A stretch of 64,000 bases of DNA from DATKJS01 sp964551995 (GCA_964551995.1 CAZKFD010000014.1:1-64000); one strand, 5' to 3'; numbered from the stretch's first letter, positions 25,674 to 34,948 are shown. The notes: generated by a model not told the origin, from the sequence alone. Made by a program: numbers and translations.

Positions 25674-26546
25674 CTACAGGGGGCGGATGGCGATTCCCGG
25701 GATGTCCGCGGCCTTCCTCTCGAAGGCCCGCCAGTCTATGGAAAACGAAAGGGGTTTTTGGGCGGCCTTCACCATGTCCCGGTACGTGCGGGAGTCGAAG
25801 ACGCTCCTGAGGGGACGGCTCAAGGGGTACAACTGCTCCTCGGCCGCCCATTCGTAGGGCGAGCCGTCCGCTCTCTTCAGGCAGCTGAGATGGACGATCC
25901 AGGCCAGCTCCTTGAGGGGCATGTGGCTGAAGGTGTGCCGGATGGCGAGGACCTCCGCCTCCTTGGCAGGGTTCCAGAACCGGAAGTAGCGGGAAAAGAG
26001 CAGGGCGTTATGGAAATAGGCCGGGAACACGAGGAGGCAGTCCTTGCGGGTGAGGCGGCCCAGGTAGACGAACAGGTCCATGATCTTTTTGCTCATGTTG
26101 AGCCCCGGATAGGCCTGTCCGGGCAGCGGCGTGTCGGTGCCGCAGAACCGGTGGAGGGGGTTCTGAAGGGTCAGCCACTCAAAGGCCAGCGACTTCAGGG
26201 GCGGCAGCGGAGGCAGATCCGTGATGGGCCTGGGAACGAAATCCGTCTCCCTGAACTTGAGGTCGACGATCAGGTTCTCGGGCCTTTTCTCCTGGATGAA
26301 GATTTGAAGCCTCTGCAGGGGGTACTGCGACGAATTGAGCTCGACGTCGAGGGGCCAGAGAAACCTCTTGCGGGCCTCTTTGAGGAAGCTCTTCTTGGCC
26401 AGGACGGCCAGGACTTCGTTCAGGGAATACCGGCCAAGGAAGAGCGACGTCCCTTTCCTCTCGGCCAGGTCGGCGAAAATCTCGCGCTCGTCGACGAGGG
26501 GCGCCTCTCGCGGAAAGCGTTCGGATGTCAGCGCGGTTTTCTTCAT
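25674..26546 (-). CDS. Conserved-looking hypothetical protein
   Basis: 290 aa, soluble, no signal peptide or TM segment. It is rich in aromatic residues and Arg/Lys (for example YFHNALLFSRYFRFW, FDSRTYRDMVKAAQK). I recognise no family. It reads as a real gene by codon use and sits 31 bp after rsmD on the same strand, with a small inverted repeat GACTCC/GGAGTC (26558-26577) between the two. It probably belongs to the 27762-to-25674 transcription unit. Confidence 0.6.
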   Translation of the reverse strand: MKKTALTSERFPREAPLVDEREIFADLAERKGTSLFLGRYSLNEVLAVLAKKSFLKEARKRFLWPLDVELNSSQYPLQRLQIFIQEKRPENLIVDLKFRETDFVPRPITDLPPLPPLKSLAFEWLTLQNPLHRFCGTDTPLPGQAYPGLNMSKKIMDLFVYLGRLTRKDCLLVFPAYFHNALLFSRYFRFWNPAKEAEVLAIRHTFSHMPLKELAWIVHLSCLKRADGSPYEWAAEEQLYPLSRPLRSVFDSRTYRDMVKAAQKPLSFSIDWRAFERKAADIPGIAIRPL

Positions 26547-26577
26547 CTTCCGGTCACTGGACTCCCTTCATCGGAGT

Positions 26578-27162
26578 CTATTTTAAGGGATCGGACGCCT
26601 TCCCGCAAGACGGGGAGGGGCAAACGAAAAACGACAGAATGTCGTCGCCGAAGGCCACACGGCGCTCGAGCGGGAAATCTTCCGTCTTCGGCCGGACCTT
26701 GAAATAATGGCGGAGGACGACGAGGCCGCCAGGCTTGAGGATATCCCGCTTGCGGACGACCCGCAGCGGGTTCCTCTCCGCGAGGAGCTTATAGGGGGGG
26801 TCCAGGAATATCAGGTCGAACCGGAGGCCCTTTTTGGCCAGGTCGATGACGGCCCGGTTGAATTCCCGGTGGATCACGACGGCCTTCTCCTCGGCCCCGC
26901 ATCGGGCCACGTTGGCGCGGATCGTCTTCACGGCCGGATAATATTCGTCCACGAAGACGACGCGGTCGGCGCCGCGGCTCAACGCCTCGAGACCCACTGA
27001 GCCCGTGCCCGCGAAGCCGTCTAGGCAGACGCTTCCTTTGAGCCTGTCCCGGACAATATTGAACAGCGCGCCCTTGATCTTGTCCTGCATGGGCCGGACC
27101 GCGGGGCCGCGGAGGAGCTTCAGGCGGCGTCCCTTCCAAGCCCCGCTGATGATCCGGATCAT
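26578..27162 (-). CDS. rsmD: 16S rRNA (guanine966-N2)-methyltransferase
   Basis: 194 aa, typical. IISGAWKGRRL at the start, SAM motif DGFAGTGSVGLEALSRGA, and the catalytic DPPY in LIFLDPPYKLL. It methylates G966 of 16S rRNA. The usual RPTxDRVREALFNIL segment reads RPMQDKIKGALFNIV. It follows the small secreted protein gene by 30 bp; no coaD is adjacent, unlike in many genomes. Confidence 0.92.
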   Translation of the reverse strand: MIRIISGAWKGRRLKLLRGPAVRPMQDKIKGALFNIVRDRLKGSVCLDGFAGTGSVGLEALSRGADRVVFVDEYYPAVKTIRANVARCGAEEKAVVIHREFNRAVIDLAKKGLRFDLIFLDPPYKLLAERNPLRVVRKRDILKPGGLVVLRHYFKVRPKTEDFPLERRVAFGDDILSFFVCPSPSCGKASDPLK

Positions 27163-27192
27163 GAACCTCCTTCCCTTATCCGGCGGCGCCTG

Positions 27193-27762
27193 TCAATAAT
27201 GGCAGACCAGGACCCCCCGGCGCGATTCGAGCCGCCGGATGCCGTAAGGCAGCGCGTACCAGTCGTTGAGGCTCGCCGGCGGCGTCCCCTCCAGGCTGGA
27301 AACGAAGGCGATCACCTTGTCGAGCACGGCCGGGGCGATGCGCTGGGTCCCGAGGAACAGCTCGGCGAGCTCGATCCGGATCTTGCCGTCGCGGCTCTCC
27401 CCCGTCGCCGAAAAAAAGAGCTCAGTCTCCGACGGCAGGAGAAGCGTCGCCGGCGTGCCGCTGAGATCGAGCACGATCTTGCCTTCGAAACGGTCCCCAG
27501 GGAGAAGGCGAATCTCGCAGGACTGCAGGTGCTTGTCTGGTTCCGAGCCGATCCGGAGGGCGATCCAGGCGTTGAGATCGGCCTCGGAAACCTCGACGCT
27601 CCGCGGGGCGTGGGAAGCCGGCCGGGCCTGCTCCCGCTCGGCCTGTTCCAGCGACTCGATGACCTTCACAGCCCGGGCCCGGACGGCGGCCGGGATATCG
27701 GCCCGCAAGATAGGGGCGGCCAGAGCGAGGAGGACGGCGATTCCCGCGATATGTCTCTTCAT
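27193..27762 (-). CDS. Secreted protein of unknown function
   Basis: 189 aa from the ATG at 27762, preceded by a GGAGG-type site about 14 nt away. Signal peptide (GIAVLLALAAPILRADI), then a helical stretch (VRARAVKVIESLEQAEREQ) and a beta-rich domain containing VSEADLNAWIALRI, FEGKIVLDLSGTPATLLLP and a C-terminal VLVCHY. The ADLNAW motif resembles LPS-assembly/AsmA-like or DUF-type lipid-binding proteins, but I cannot assign it. The longer frame upstream is shadow of the ABC permease region. Confidence 0.6.
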   Translation of the reverse strand: MKRHIAGIAVLLALAAPILRADIPAAVRARAVKVIESLEQAEREQARPASHAPRSVEVSEADLNAWIALRIGSEPDKHLQSCEIRLLPGDRFEGKIVLDLSGTPATLLLPSETELFFSATGESRDGKIRIELAELFLGTQRIAPAVLDKVIAFVSSLEGTPPASLNDWYALPYGIRRLESRRGVLVCHY

Positions 27763-27836
27763 GTGAGCAAAACTCCGCCTCCATGTTAGCAGAATCCCCC
27801 CTTCCGGGCTACCCGTCCGGTCCGGGCGCCGGGGCG

Positions 27837-28688
27837 TCAATAGTGGGTCAGCGTTCCGTCCTTCTTGGCCTTGCGGACGGCCGCGCGGAACGCCAAGAGA
27901 CTGAGGGGAAAGAGGACGACGTTGAACGCCGCCAGGGCGGCGACGTCCGGAAGGATCCGGGAGAAACGGACCGACGCGAGCAGGCTTTCCCTCATCCCGT
28001 TGAGCGAGTAGGTCACCGGCAGAAGGTGGGAGAGCCAGCGGATCCAGGACGGGAGGATGGCGACGGGAAAGACCATGCCGCCGAGGAGCCCGGAAACGCT
28101 GCTGAAGATCCAACTCAAAGGGTTCCCCATCTTATAGACGAGGACGAAACTGGCCGAGAGGATGCCGAGGCTGAGGAAGCAGAAGGCAGTCAGCGCGAAC
28201 ACGGCTGCAACCCCTGGCCAGTTCACGTGGCCGAGACTCATGCCGAACACGGCGATGGCGAGGACCAGATGAAGGGCGGTGCGGAGGCTCTGGAATGCCA
28301 GGGAATACAGCGAGGACCCCAGCAGGACCGTCGGAACGGAGGTCTGGGTCACGAGCAGGGCCTCAAGCGTCCCCGAGACCTGGGCGCTCCGGATGACGGC
28401 CGGCAGCCCCTCCTGGAAGATCCCGAGAAGGCTGGAGAAGGCCACGCCGACGACGGCGAACGAGAAATAGTCGCCGCCATAGGGCGCGAGCGCAGGCGAT
28501 CCCCTCGGGACGAGCTTGGCTACGAAAAAGAACGTCGCCGTGGAGATGAAGATCCCCACGAGCGACGAGGCGAAGGAGAACTTGTAGGTCAGGGCCTCAC
28601 GGAAATCCCGCCGGAGGAACGCCGAGAGCTTGGCCCAAGCCGCTGCGATGCCGCGGGCGCCGCCGATCACCGCCGCCGGCGCGCTCAC
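27837..28688 (-). CDS. ABC-2 type exporter permease
   Basis: 283 aa with about six TM segments (FFFVAKLV, FSFAVVGVAFSSLLGIF, VFALTAFCFLSLGILSASF, LLGGMVFPVAILPSWI). The LLGGMVFPVAILP stretch is typical of DrrB/NodJ-like permeases. It overlaps the ATPase gene by 4 nt and follows it, giving a one-ATPase, one-permease exporter. Substrate unknown. Confidence 0.88.
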   Translation of the reverse strand: MSAPAAVIGGARGIAAAWAKLSAFLRRDFREALTYKFSFASSLVGIFISTATFFFVAKLVPRGSPALAPYGGDYFSFAVVGVAFSSLLGIFQEGLPAVIRSAQVSGTLEALLVTQTSVPTVLLGSSLYSLAFQSLRTALHLVLAIAVFGMSLGHVNWPGVAAVFALTAFCFLSLGILSASFVLVYKMGNPLSWIFSSVSGLLGGMVFPVAILPSWIRWLSHLLPVTYSLNGMRESLLASVRFSRILPDVAALAAFNVVLFPLSLLAFRAAVRKAKKDGTLTHY

Positions 28689-29509
28689 ATCCCCTCCCCC
28701 TCGCGCCCGGAAGCGTCCGGCCGCGGGCCGGCCAGCGCCCTGTCGTAGATATCCCGCAGAGCGACTCGGCCTCCCTTCGTCAGGACCTCAAGGGAGCCGC
28801 TGATACGGATTCGGCCGCGGTCGATGATCGCGACCTCTTGTGCGAATTCCGCGGCTTCGGTCAGGTCGTGCGTGGCCCAGAACACGGTCTTGCCGCGCCG
28901 CTCGACGATCTCCGTCCGGAGGAACGTCCGGATCTTGGCCGCGGCCTGGGGGTCCAGGGAGCGCGTCGGCTCGTCCACGAACAGGATCTCGGCATCCGTA
29001 AGCAGGGCCCGGGCGAAGGCCATCATCTGCTTCATCCCCGTGGAATAGGCGTTGAACCTCAATCCGGCGACGCCCTCCAGCCCCGTGAGCCGCAGGACCT
29101 CGCCGATCTTCGTGGCCAGCGCGCGGCCCCTGAGGCCGTTGAGGACGCCGAAGAACTCGAGGTTCTGCCGGCCCGTGAGGCGCCAGTAAAAACTCCGCTC
29201 GTCGCTGATCGCGTAGCCGATGGACCGCCTGACCTCGGCCGGCTGTTTCTCGGCGTCGTGACCGGCGACGAACGCCCGCCCCTCGTCCGGGAGCACGAGG
29301 GTCGCCAGGATCTTGATGAGCGTCGTCTTGCCGGCGCCGTTCGGCCCGAGCAGCCCGAACGACCGGCCTTTCTCGACGCGGAGGTCGACGCCCGCCAGCG
29401 CCGTCCGTCTCGGACGCCGGAGCGGGTGGCGAAGGACGTCCCGGAACCCGCCGATAACGGGATAGCGCTTGACCACGCTCTCGACAAGGACCGCCGGAAC
29501 GTCGCTCAT
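28685..29509 (-). CDS. ABC exporter ATP-binding protein
   Basis: 274 aa. Walker A GPNGAGKTTLIK (about 54-65), Q-loop region, signature YSTGMKQ, Walker B LFVDEPTRSLDP and H-loop WATHDL. The YSxGMKQ signature is typical of DrrA/NodI-like drug or polysaccharide exporters. Its start overlaps the stop of the nucleotidyltransferase-like gene by ATGA. Confidence 0.93.
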   Translation of the reverse strand: MSDVPAVLVESVVKRYPVIGGFRDVLRHPLRRPRRTALAGVDLRVEKGRSFGLLGPNGAGKTTLIKILATLVLPDEGRAFVAGHDAEKQPAEVRRSIGYAISDERSFYWRLTGRQNLEFFGVLNGLRGRALATKIGEVLRLTGLEGVAGLRFNAYSTGMKQMMAFARALLTDAEILFVDEPTRSLDPQAAAKIRTFLRTEIVERRGKTVFWATHDLTEAAEFAQEVAIIDRGRIRISGSLEVLTKGGRVALRDIYDRALAGPRPDASGREGEGM

Positions 29510-30687
29510 CTGGCCTTCCAGATCCGCCGCACCGCGAGTCCCACCGGCCTCGCCAGCCGCCGGAAATACCGATAATAGACCACGACCGAGCTATCGGAAA
29601 CCCCTCCGGTCCGGGCCAGCCAGTCTCGGGGAGGGAAAAGAACGGTCCGCAGCGTGCGGAGTGCAAGGCCCGGCGACCTCCTTTCCCAAAGCGAGAAGAG
29701 CGAAGGCATATCGTACGGCCACGGCAGAGAGGCTGTGCGGGCGGCCACCCCGGATTCGGGCCAGAAAAAACCGAGGGCGAGCCTGGCGAGGGCGCCGGGC
29801 CGGAGCCTCCGGAGGACGTCCCGCCCGACGCAGCCCGGCCAGAGCGCCTCCGCCAGCTTGAGCGCGAGATACACGGAGGTCCGGACCTTATGGGCCTCGC
29901 AGAACGCGTAAACGCCGTCCCAGTCGAGGCTTCCCCGCGATGCCATCTCGGCGATGTCGGTGAGCCAGATGAGCCGCCGGAAGGAATGCTGTTGAGCGTG
30001 GAGGCAGAGGTAGCAGAACTCGAGCTCGGGGGGCAGGACCGGGACTTCAACGCCCCGGACCTGAATCGGACGGGCCGCGGCGAAGCAGGCCTCCACGTCC
30101 AAGGGGAACGCCAGACCGAGCAGATTAAAGTGGAACTCCAGGATGAGCTCCCGGAGCCGGAAATACGGCGAATACAATCCGTTTGGCCGCGTGTCCGGAA
30201 ATCCCGGTCCGAGCGGGACTGCCGCGGCCTCTTCGAAACCCTGGCCGTCGAGGATCTTCCTGACGGCCGGCCAATCCGCGGGACGGACGATGAAGTCGAC
30301 GTCCCAAAAAGGCCGGAGTCCGGGGTCGGGATACACGGTCAGGGCCAGCCGGAGGCCCTTGGTGAGCAGCACCCTCGACCCGGAATCCCGAACCGCCTCA
30401 AGGAGAGGTCGGAGCCGCACGGCCGCCTGGGCATTGCGGGCCAGGTTCCTGAGGTAACGCACTTTGAGCGTGTCCCGGACGTCCTCCGGCACGCCGACAA
30501 TCCGGGTCCCGAGGTTCCAAAACAGGAGAGGCAGAACGCCCTCTTCCTCTCCCCTCGCGAGCAGAGCGTCCCAGTCGGGGCCGAGGTCCAGCAGGCGCCC
30601 GATCTCGTCCGACGCTGCGGAGCCGGGGCGCGTGCGGGCGCAGAGGACGAGCAGCCGGTTTGTGCGGGGCATATTCATGGCGTCCAT
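29506..30687 (-). CDS. Nucleotidyltransferase-like protein (NTP_transf_5 family)
   Basis: About 393 aa from the ATG at 30687; ATGs at 30678 and 30672 or a TTG at 30738 are possible and no start has a strong ribosome site. The central region has VLLTKGLRLALTVYPDPGLRPFWDVDFIV, split here as KG-L-LA, YPDPGLRPFWD and VDFIV: the KG...D-D pattern of the uncharacterised nucleotidyltransferase family PF14907. Members often occur in peptide-natural-product or exopolysaccharide clusters. It is coupled to the ABC exporter genes downstream. Function is unknown. Confidence 0.78.
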   Translation of the reverse strand: MDAMNMPRTNRLLVLCARTRPGSAASDEIGRLLDLGPDWDALLARGEEEGVLPLLFWNLGTRIVGVPEDVRDTLKVRYLRNLARNAQAAVRLRPLLEAVRDSGSRVLLTKGLRLALTVYPDPGLRPFWDVDFIVRPADWPAVRKILDGQGFEEAAAVPLGPGFPDTRPNGLYSPYFRLRELILEFHFNLLGLAFPLDVEACFAAARPIQVRGVEVPVLPPELEFCYLCLHAQQHSFRRLIWLTDIAEMASRGSLDWDGVYAFCEAHKVRTSVYLALKLAEALWPGCVGRDVLRRLRPGALARLALGFFWPESGVAARTASLPWPYDMPSLFSLWERRSPGLALRTLRTVLFPPRDWLARTGGVSDSSVVVYYRYFRRLARPVGLAVRRIWKAR

Positions 30688-30786
30688 CGAGTGCTTGCGG
30701 GCCGGACGGGGCTGCGCCCCGGCCGCGGGGCGAAACAAAGACGGGAAAAAACGTGCGGATCTGACGGCGTCAGGAGCGGACCGGGA

Positions 30787-31581
30787 TCAGTGCTTGATCC
30801 CGTTCGGGTCCGTCGGTGACACCGGCTCCTGCTCCTGGATCGTGACCAGCGACGCGCTGCCGGCCACGACGGCGGCCAGGCCGAGCGGAGCCAAGAAGAA
30901 GGGCGGTACTCCCCGCTTGCAGACGATATAGACGTTGTCCCCGGGGGCGCAGGCCCTGGAAACGGGCATGAGCGCATCTTGGCCGGACAGGCAACGCTTC
31001 ACCCGGGCGCCCCCGATGCTGAGAGCCTTGACGTCCTGGGAAAAATCCGTCGCCAAGCCCTTGACCCGGACCCGGTCTCCCACCTGCAGCAACCCCCGCT
31101 CGATCACGACTTCCACTTCTCTCGCTCCGGAGACGTATCTCGCGACATGTCCCACCAGAGACTCGCCGTGTTCCTTTTCGTCCCTGGCCACGGCCTGCGC
31201 GGCTTCGACCGCTTCGCGGTCATAGGGGCTCAGAGCGATGGAGATCTTGGCCGTCTCGCCGGGCTTGACCCCGATGAGCTCCTGGGAGTTGTAATCTCCC
31301 TCGCTCGAAGTGACTCCGAGGGCATAGATCCCCGCCCGAAGCCCATCGATCTTGAAAGCCCCCAGATTGTCCGTCTTCGTGCTCTGGAAAACGGTTCCCG
31401 ACGTCACATCCTTGAGCATGACCACCGCCCCGGCCACCGGCGTCGAACCGTCTTTGCCGAAGACGAAGCCGACGAGCTGGCCCTTGGCCGGAGTCTGGGA
31501 TTTCATGACGATCGGGGATGCCAGCCAGAGCAAGGCGACGACGAGCCCCAGGGAAACGGGATTTCGGGCACCTCGACTCAT
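30787..31581 (-). CDS. Exported carboxypeptidase-regulatory-like (Ig-fold) protein with C-terminal TM
   Basis: 264 aa from the ATG at 31581, which has AAGGAGGA 6 nt upstream. Signal peptide (LGLVVALLWLASPIVM), then a CarboxypepD_reg-like beta-sandwich (about 30-115: GFVFGKDGSTPVAGAVVML, LGAFKIDGLRAGIYAL). The middle region has GDRVRVKGLATDF, an OB-like stretch, and a hydrophobic segment near the C-terminus (PPFFLAPLGLAAVVAGSASL). A periplasmic, perhaps membrane-tethered role is likely; no enzyme motif seen. It has its own strong promoter. Confidence 0.75.
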   Translation of the reverse strand: MSRGARNPVSLGLVVALLWLASPIVMKSQTPAKGQLVGFVFGKDGSTPVAGAVVMLKDVTSGTVFQSTKTDNLGAFKIDGLRAGIYALGVTSSEGDYNSQELIGVKPGETAKISIALSPYDREAVEAAQAVARDEKEHGESLVGHVARYVSGAREVEVVIERGLLQVGDRVRVKGLATDFSQDVKALSIGGARVKRCLSGQDALMPVSRACAPGDNVYIVCKRGVPPFFLAPLGLAAVVAGSASLVTIQEQEPVSPTDPNGIKH

Positions 31582-31605
31582 GTCTTCCTCCTTAGCCCAC
31601 ACTCA

Positions 31606-31635
31606 ATAATAATGAACCGCGGAATCTCTTGTCAA
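31606..31635 (-). promoter_or_regulatory. Promoter of the CarboxypepD_reg-like gene
   Basis: Minus-strand TTGACA (31635-31630, perfect) and TATTAT (31611-31606) with an 18-bp spacer; leader about 20 nt. It separates this gene from the polysaccharide operon that ends at 31715. I see no clear hairpin terminator in the gap. Confidence 0.65.
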
Positions 31636-31714
31636 GGTCCAACTGTCGGACGGGCGGGCCGGGTTATCGCTTAACTAGTTGAAACCAATACAGATAATCT
31701 CAGCCCGCAGCGGT

Positions 31715-33415
31715 TCATTCTCCTCTGGGCGCCCGGCTCCACTCGAGAGAGGCGACGGTCACGGGCCGGTTAACGGCCTCCATGACGAGCGTGTTGGCCC
31801 CTGTCCGGGGTGAAAGGGAAAATGACAGGCTGCCGCCCTGTGCGTATCCTTCCCAGACTGCCCGGCCGTTGAAGAAAACCGAAAGGAGGGGCAGGTTCCC
31901 CGGCTCGAGGCCGGCCAGCGAAACCGTCATGGACACAGGGGACCCGTCACCCACGATCCTGATCTCGAGCGGCTCGTCCTTACGGAGCACCCGCGGCTCG
32001 GCGATGACTTCGCGGGGAGTCAGCAGGCCGTCGATGCGGCGCCGGACGGCAACCCTCTGCGGATCGTCGTTCAGGCGGTCATAGCAACGCTCGAGCCGGA
32101 TAAGCCCCTCGAGGTCGTCCGGGTCGGCGGCGAGGGCCTTCAGGTCATAATTCTCCGCCTCGTAGATGTCGTCGAGTTTCTCGAACGAATCGCCGGCGAG
32201 CTCGAGGATCCGGACATAATAGGCCGTCCCGGCCGGAGGGATGATATAGGCGCTTTTCTCGAGCGTTTCGCCGGCCTGGGCGATATCCCGGTATTTGTTC
32301 TGCTTGAAGTCGAGCCGCAGCCCGATGGCTAAGGCCCGAAGGTCTTTGGGCCGCGCGGCGGCCGTCTGGACGTCTTCAAGCAGATTGCGGTCCTTGAGGA
32401 ACTGTTCGAACTCTCCCGCGGCCAACGGATCGGTTTCGAGCACGAGATATTTCTCCAGATAGCCGTCCGGGTCGGAAAGCGCGCGCGTCTTCTCGGCCTG
32501 AATTTCGGCCAGAAGAAGATACGTCGTCTTGAGGACCTGCGCGTATTCGGCCGGGTCGATCAGGCTCTCCCGGACGAGCGATTCGTAAAACCGGATGGAT
32601 TCGAGAAGCCGGGCGGCGGTGATGAGATGGCCGGCGGCGTCCTGGCTCTGGAAGTATTCGTAGCCCCTCTGCCCCTGGCTGAGCTCGTCCTTGGCTTTGA
32701 CGAAATCGAGGAACTCGGCCCGGGCCAAAGCCTTCTGGCGGACCTCGAGAGAGAGGGACATCTCGCCCAAAAACCGCGCGTACGCGCGTTCCAGCCCGGG
32801 GTCGTCGGGCATGATCCCGTCGATGATCGAATAATCCCGGCCGTGGAGATACCAGACTTCGAGGAGGTCCCGGAATTTCTCCCGGCCCGCGCCGGCGAGC
32901 ATCTTCCCGAGGACGTCCAGCGTGAATTCCCTTTCCTCAGGCCGGAGCGATTCCCAGCTCGCGAGGAGCACGGTCCCCACCTCGCAGTAGATCTCGCTGT
33001 CGTGCCCCGTCAGGGCGGCGGCTTTCCTGTATTCCCCGAAATACCCGACCGTCGTCGGAAGGGAGAGATAGCTCATGTACTGGAGGGACTGGGCTAGGTA
33101 GAGGTGGGTCGCCGCCGATCCCGGATTGAGGCGCAGCGCCTTCAGGAAATAGCCGACGGACTGGGCAAAAGCCCTGTCCCGCAGCGAGGCGTCTCCCAGG
33201 GATTCGGAGCCGCGCGCGAAGAAGGTCTTCCCGAGCTCGAAGTCGACCTGGTCGTTCCACGGATAGACCCGGGCCGCGAGCTCGAGGAGCCGTGCTTTCG
33301 CGGCCGGGCCGGCGGCTTCGTCCCGGGCCCGGTCATAGAGATGCGCGTTCCAGGTAATGAGCGTCTGGCAGACGGCGACGACAACCAGGGCGGCAATGAG
33401 AAGCGGCTTTTTCAT
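31715..33415 (-). CDS. TPR-containing membrane-anchored protein
   Basis: 566 aa. N-terminal TM anchor (LLIAALVVVAVCQTLITW), then helical repeats of TPR type, for example GYFLKALRLNPGSAATHLYLA at about 95-130 (given in pieces) and NYDLKALAADPDDLEGLIRL near 430. The C-terminal 100 aa are beta-rich (LEIRIVGDGSPVSMTVSL), like a small Ig-type domain. It is the last gene of the polysaccharide operon and follows an O-antigen-ligase-like gene by 9 bp. Pairing of such TPR proteins with Wzy_C proteins is common. A scaffold role in assembly is inference. Confidence 0.75.
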   Translation of the reverse strand: MKKPLLIAALVVVAVCQTLITWNAHLYDRARDEAAGPAAKARLLELAARVYPWNDQVDFELGKTFFARGSESLGDASLRDRAFAQSVGYFLKALRLNPGSAATHLYLAQSLQYMSYLSLPTTVGYFGEYRKAAALTGHDSEIYCEVGTVLLASWESLRPEEREFTLDVLGKMLAGAGREKFRDLLEVWYLHGRDYSIIDGIMPDDPGLERAYARFLGEMSLSLEVRQKALARAEFLDFVKAKDELSQGQRGYEYFQSQDAAGHLITAARLLESIRFYESLVRESLIDPAEYAQVLKTTYLLLAEIQAEKTRALSDPDGYLEKYLVLETDPLAAGEFEQFLKDRNLLEDVQTAAARPKDLRALAIGLRLDFKQNKYRDIAQAGETLEKSAYIIPPAGTAYYVRILELAGDSFEKLDDIYEAENYDLKALAADPDDLEGLIRLERCYDRLNDDPQRVAVRRRIDGLLTPREVIAEPRVLRKDEPLEIRIVGDGSPVSMTVSLAGLEPGNLPLLSVFFNGRAVWEGYAQGGSLSFSLSPRTGANTLVMEAVNRPVTVASLEWSRAPRGE

Positions 33416-33424
33416 GGCGGATCC

Positions 33425-34948
33425 TCAGGTCTTCCGGTAATAGGCCGAGACGAAGGTCAGGGATAGGACAACCGCAAACAGGAGCGTGTTCGCGGGAATA
33501 TGCAGATTGAAGTCCGTCAGCGTGTGCAGCCCCATCCCGGCCAGCGAGACGATGCCGCCCAGCGCGAGGCCCTTGGCTTCGGCATTGCGCCGCTCGCGCC
33601 AGGTCAGGAAGGCCCGGACGGCCAGATAGAGGATGACGCCCACGAGGAAGATCATGCCGAAGAGGCCCAGCTCGGAGAGATATTCGAGGTAATCGTTGTG
33701 GGCGTGGACCAGGACCCTGTCGGAGAGGCCGCGCGTTTCGTAGGCGGGGTACGCCGAAACGAACGTCCCCAGTCCCGTGCCGAAGAGCGGAAAGTCCCGG
33801 ACCATGCTCACGGTGTTGGCCCAGAACAGGGGCCTGTCCTCGTGGAGAAGGTTGTCCAGGGCGAACCTCTGGATCGTCGCCCCTATGCCGATGAACAGGG
33901 CCATGGCCAGGATGACGAGCACCGTCGCGCGGATGAAGTTCTTGACCCAGAGCTCGCGGTACGCGACCCGGCCGAAGGCCAGGGCGGACAGCCCGATGAA
34001 CAGGAAGAAGCTGAAGACGAGGACGACGAGACCGGACCGGGAGTTGGACAGGAGGATTCCGATGGACATGACAACCGCGGCCCCGAAGGCCAGGAGGTTT
34101 CCGGCGAGCCCCCGGGACATCATCAGGAGGAACCGTTCCTTCATCCCCTTGGCGCCGAAGGAGAAGAGGTTCATGCGGCCGATGATGAAACCGACGGCCA
34201 GGGGCACGATCATCTCCAGGTAGCCGGACATGTTGCTTCGGTTGACGAACGTCCCCGTCACGGACTCGAGGCTGAACGCCTTGGGGTAGAAAAGGATCCG
34301 CGGCCGGCTCGCCCCGAGTTCGTACATCCCGTAGAGGGCCTGGAACGCGCCCGAGGCCATGAGGGCGATGATGATCCTCCGGATCTGGGACCCGTGAGTG
34401 ACGGTCCGGATGATGAGGAAGCCCAGCAGGAAATAGGCGAAGAGCTCGAGCCCGGCCCGGAAGGTCTGGCCCGGCGCGACGGACAGGGTGATGAAGCGCC
34501 GCGTCGCGAACCCGGGGTCGTAGAGCTTCCGGAAGCCGTAGGCGCCGGGAGAAAGAGCGCGGACGAGGACCGTCGGCAGGGGGAGGATTTGGAAGACGAG
34601 AAAGCCGAAGAACCCCGCCACCGCCCAGCGCATCCTCCGCAGGATGGGCTCCATGTGAGGATTGAGCCGCGGCTTCGGCTCGAGGAGGATATAGGCCGCG
34701 CCCATGAGGCCGGCCGCGAGTTCGATGACGAGGATGGCCCAGGCGTCGACGGAGGCCGCTGGGAGCGGGCTGAAGACGAGGAGAGCGATGAGCCCGTACT
34801 CGATAGTTTTGCGGAGCAGCTGCCGGCTCCCGGAGCCGGGGGGCCCGGGAGCGGCGCTCGGTGCGGACTGCGGAGAAGCGGCCACGGCCATTCTCTCATT
34901 CGCCGGTTCGCGGCGATCCCCCGTCCGGGCCGAGGGTTTTGTGTTCAA
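33425..34948 (-). CDS. O-antigen ligase/polymerase-like membrane protein (Wzy_C)
   Basis: 507 aa with about twelve TM segments. The conserved periplasmic loop and motifs of the Wzy_C family are visible: SNSRSGLVVLVFSFFLF and, after the loop, GTGLGTFVSAYPAYE with HAHNDYLEYLSELGLFG, the H-NDYL motif. It joins or polymerises lipid-linked glycan units on the periplasmic face. A second, shorter protein of this superfamily is at 43101-44309, so one may be the polymerase and the other a ligase. It overlaps the BY-kinase gene by ATGA. Confidence 0.88.
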   Translation of the reverse strand: MNTKPSARTGDRREPANERMAVAASPQSAPSAAPGPPGSGSRQLLRKTIEYGLIALLVFSPLPAASVDAWAILVIELAAGLMGAAYILLEPKPRLNPHMEPILRRMRWAVAGFFGFLVFQILPLPTVLVRALSPGAYGFRKLYDPGFATRRFITLSVAPGQTFRAGLELFAYFLLGFLIIRTVTHGSQIRRIIIALMASGAFQALYGMYELGASRPRILFYPKAFSLESVTGTFVNRSNMSGYLEMIVPLAVGFIIGRMNLFSFGAKGMKERFLLMMSRGLAGNLLAFGAAVVMSIGILLSNSRSGLVVLVFSFFLFIGLSALAFGRVAYRELWVKNFIRATVLVILAMALFIGIGATIQRFALDNLLHEDRPLFWANTVSMVRDFPLFGTGLGTFVSAYPAYETRGLSDRVLVHAHNDYLEYLSELGLFGMIFLVGVILYLAVRAFLTWRERRNAEAKGLALGGIVSLAGMGLHTLTDFNLHIPANTLLFAVVLSLTFVSAYYRKT

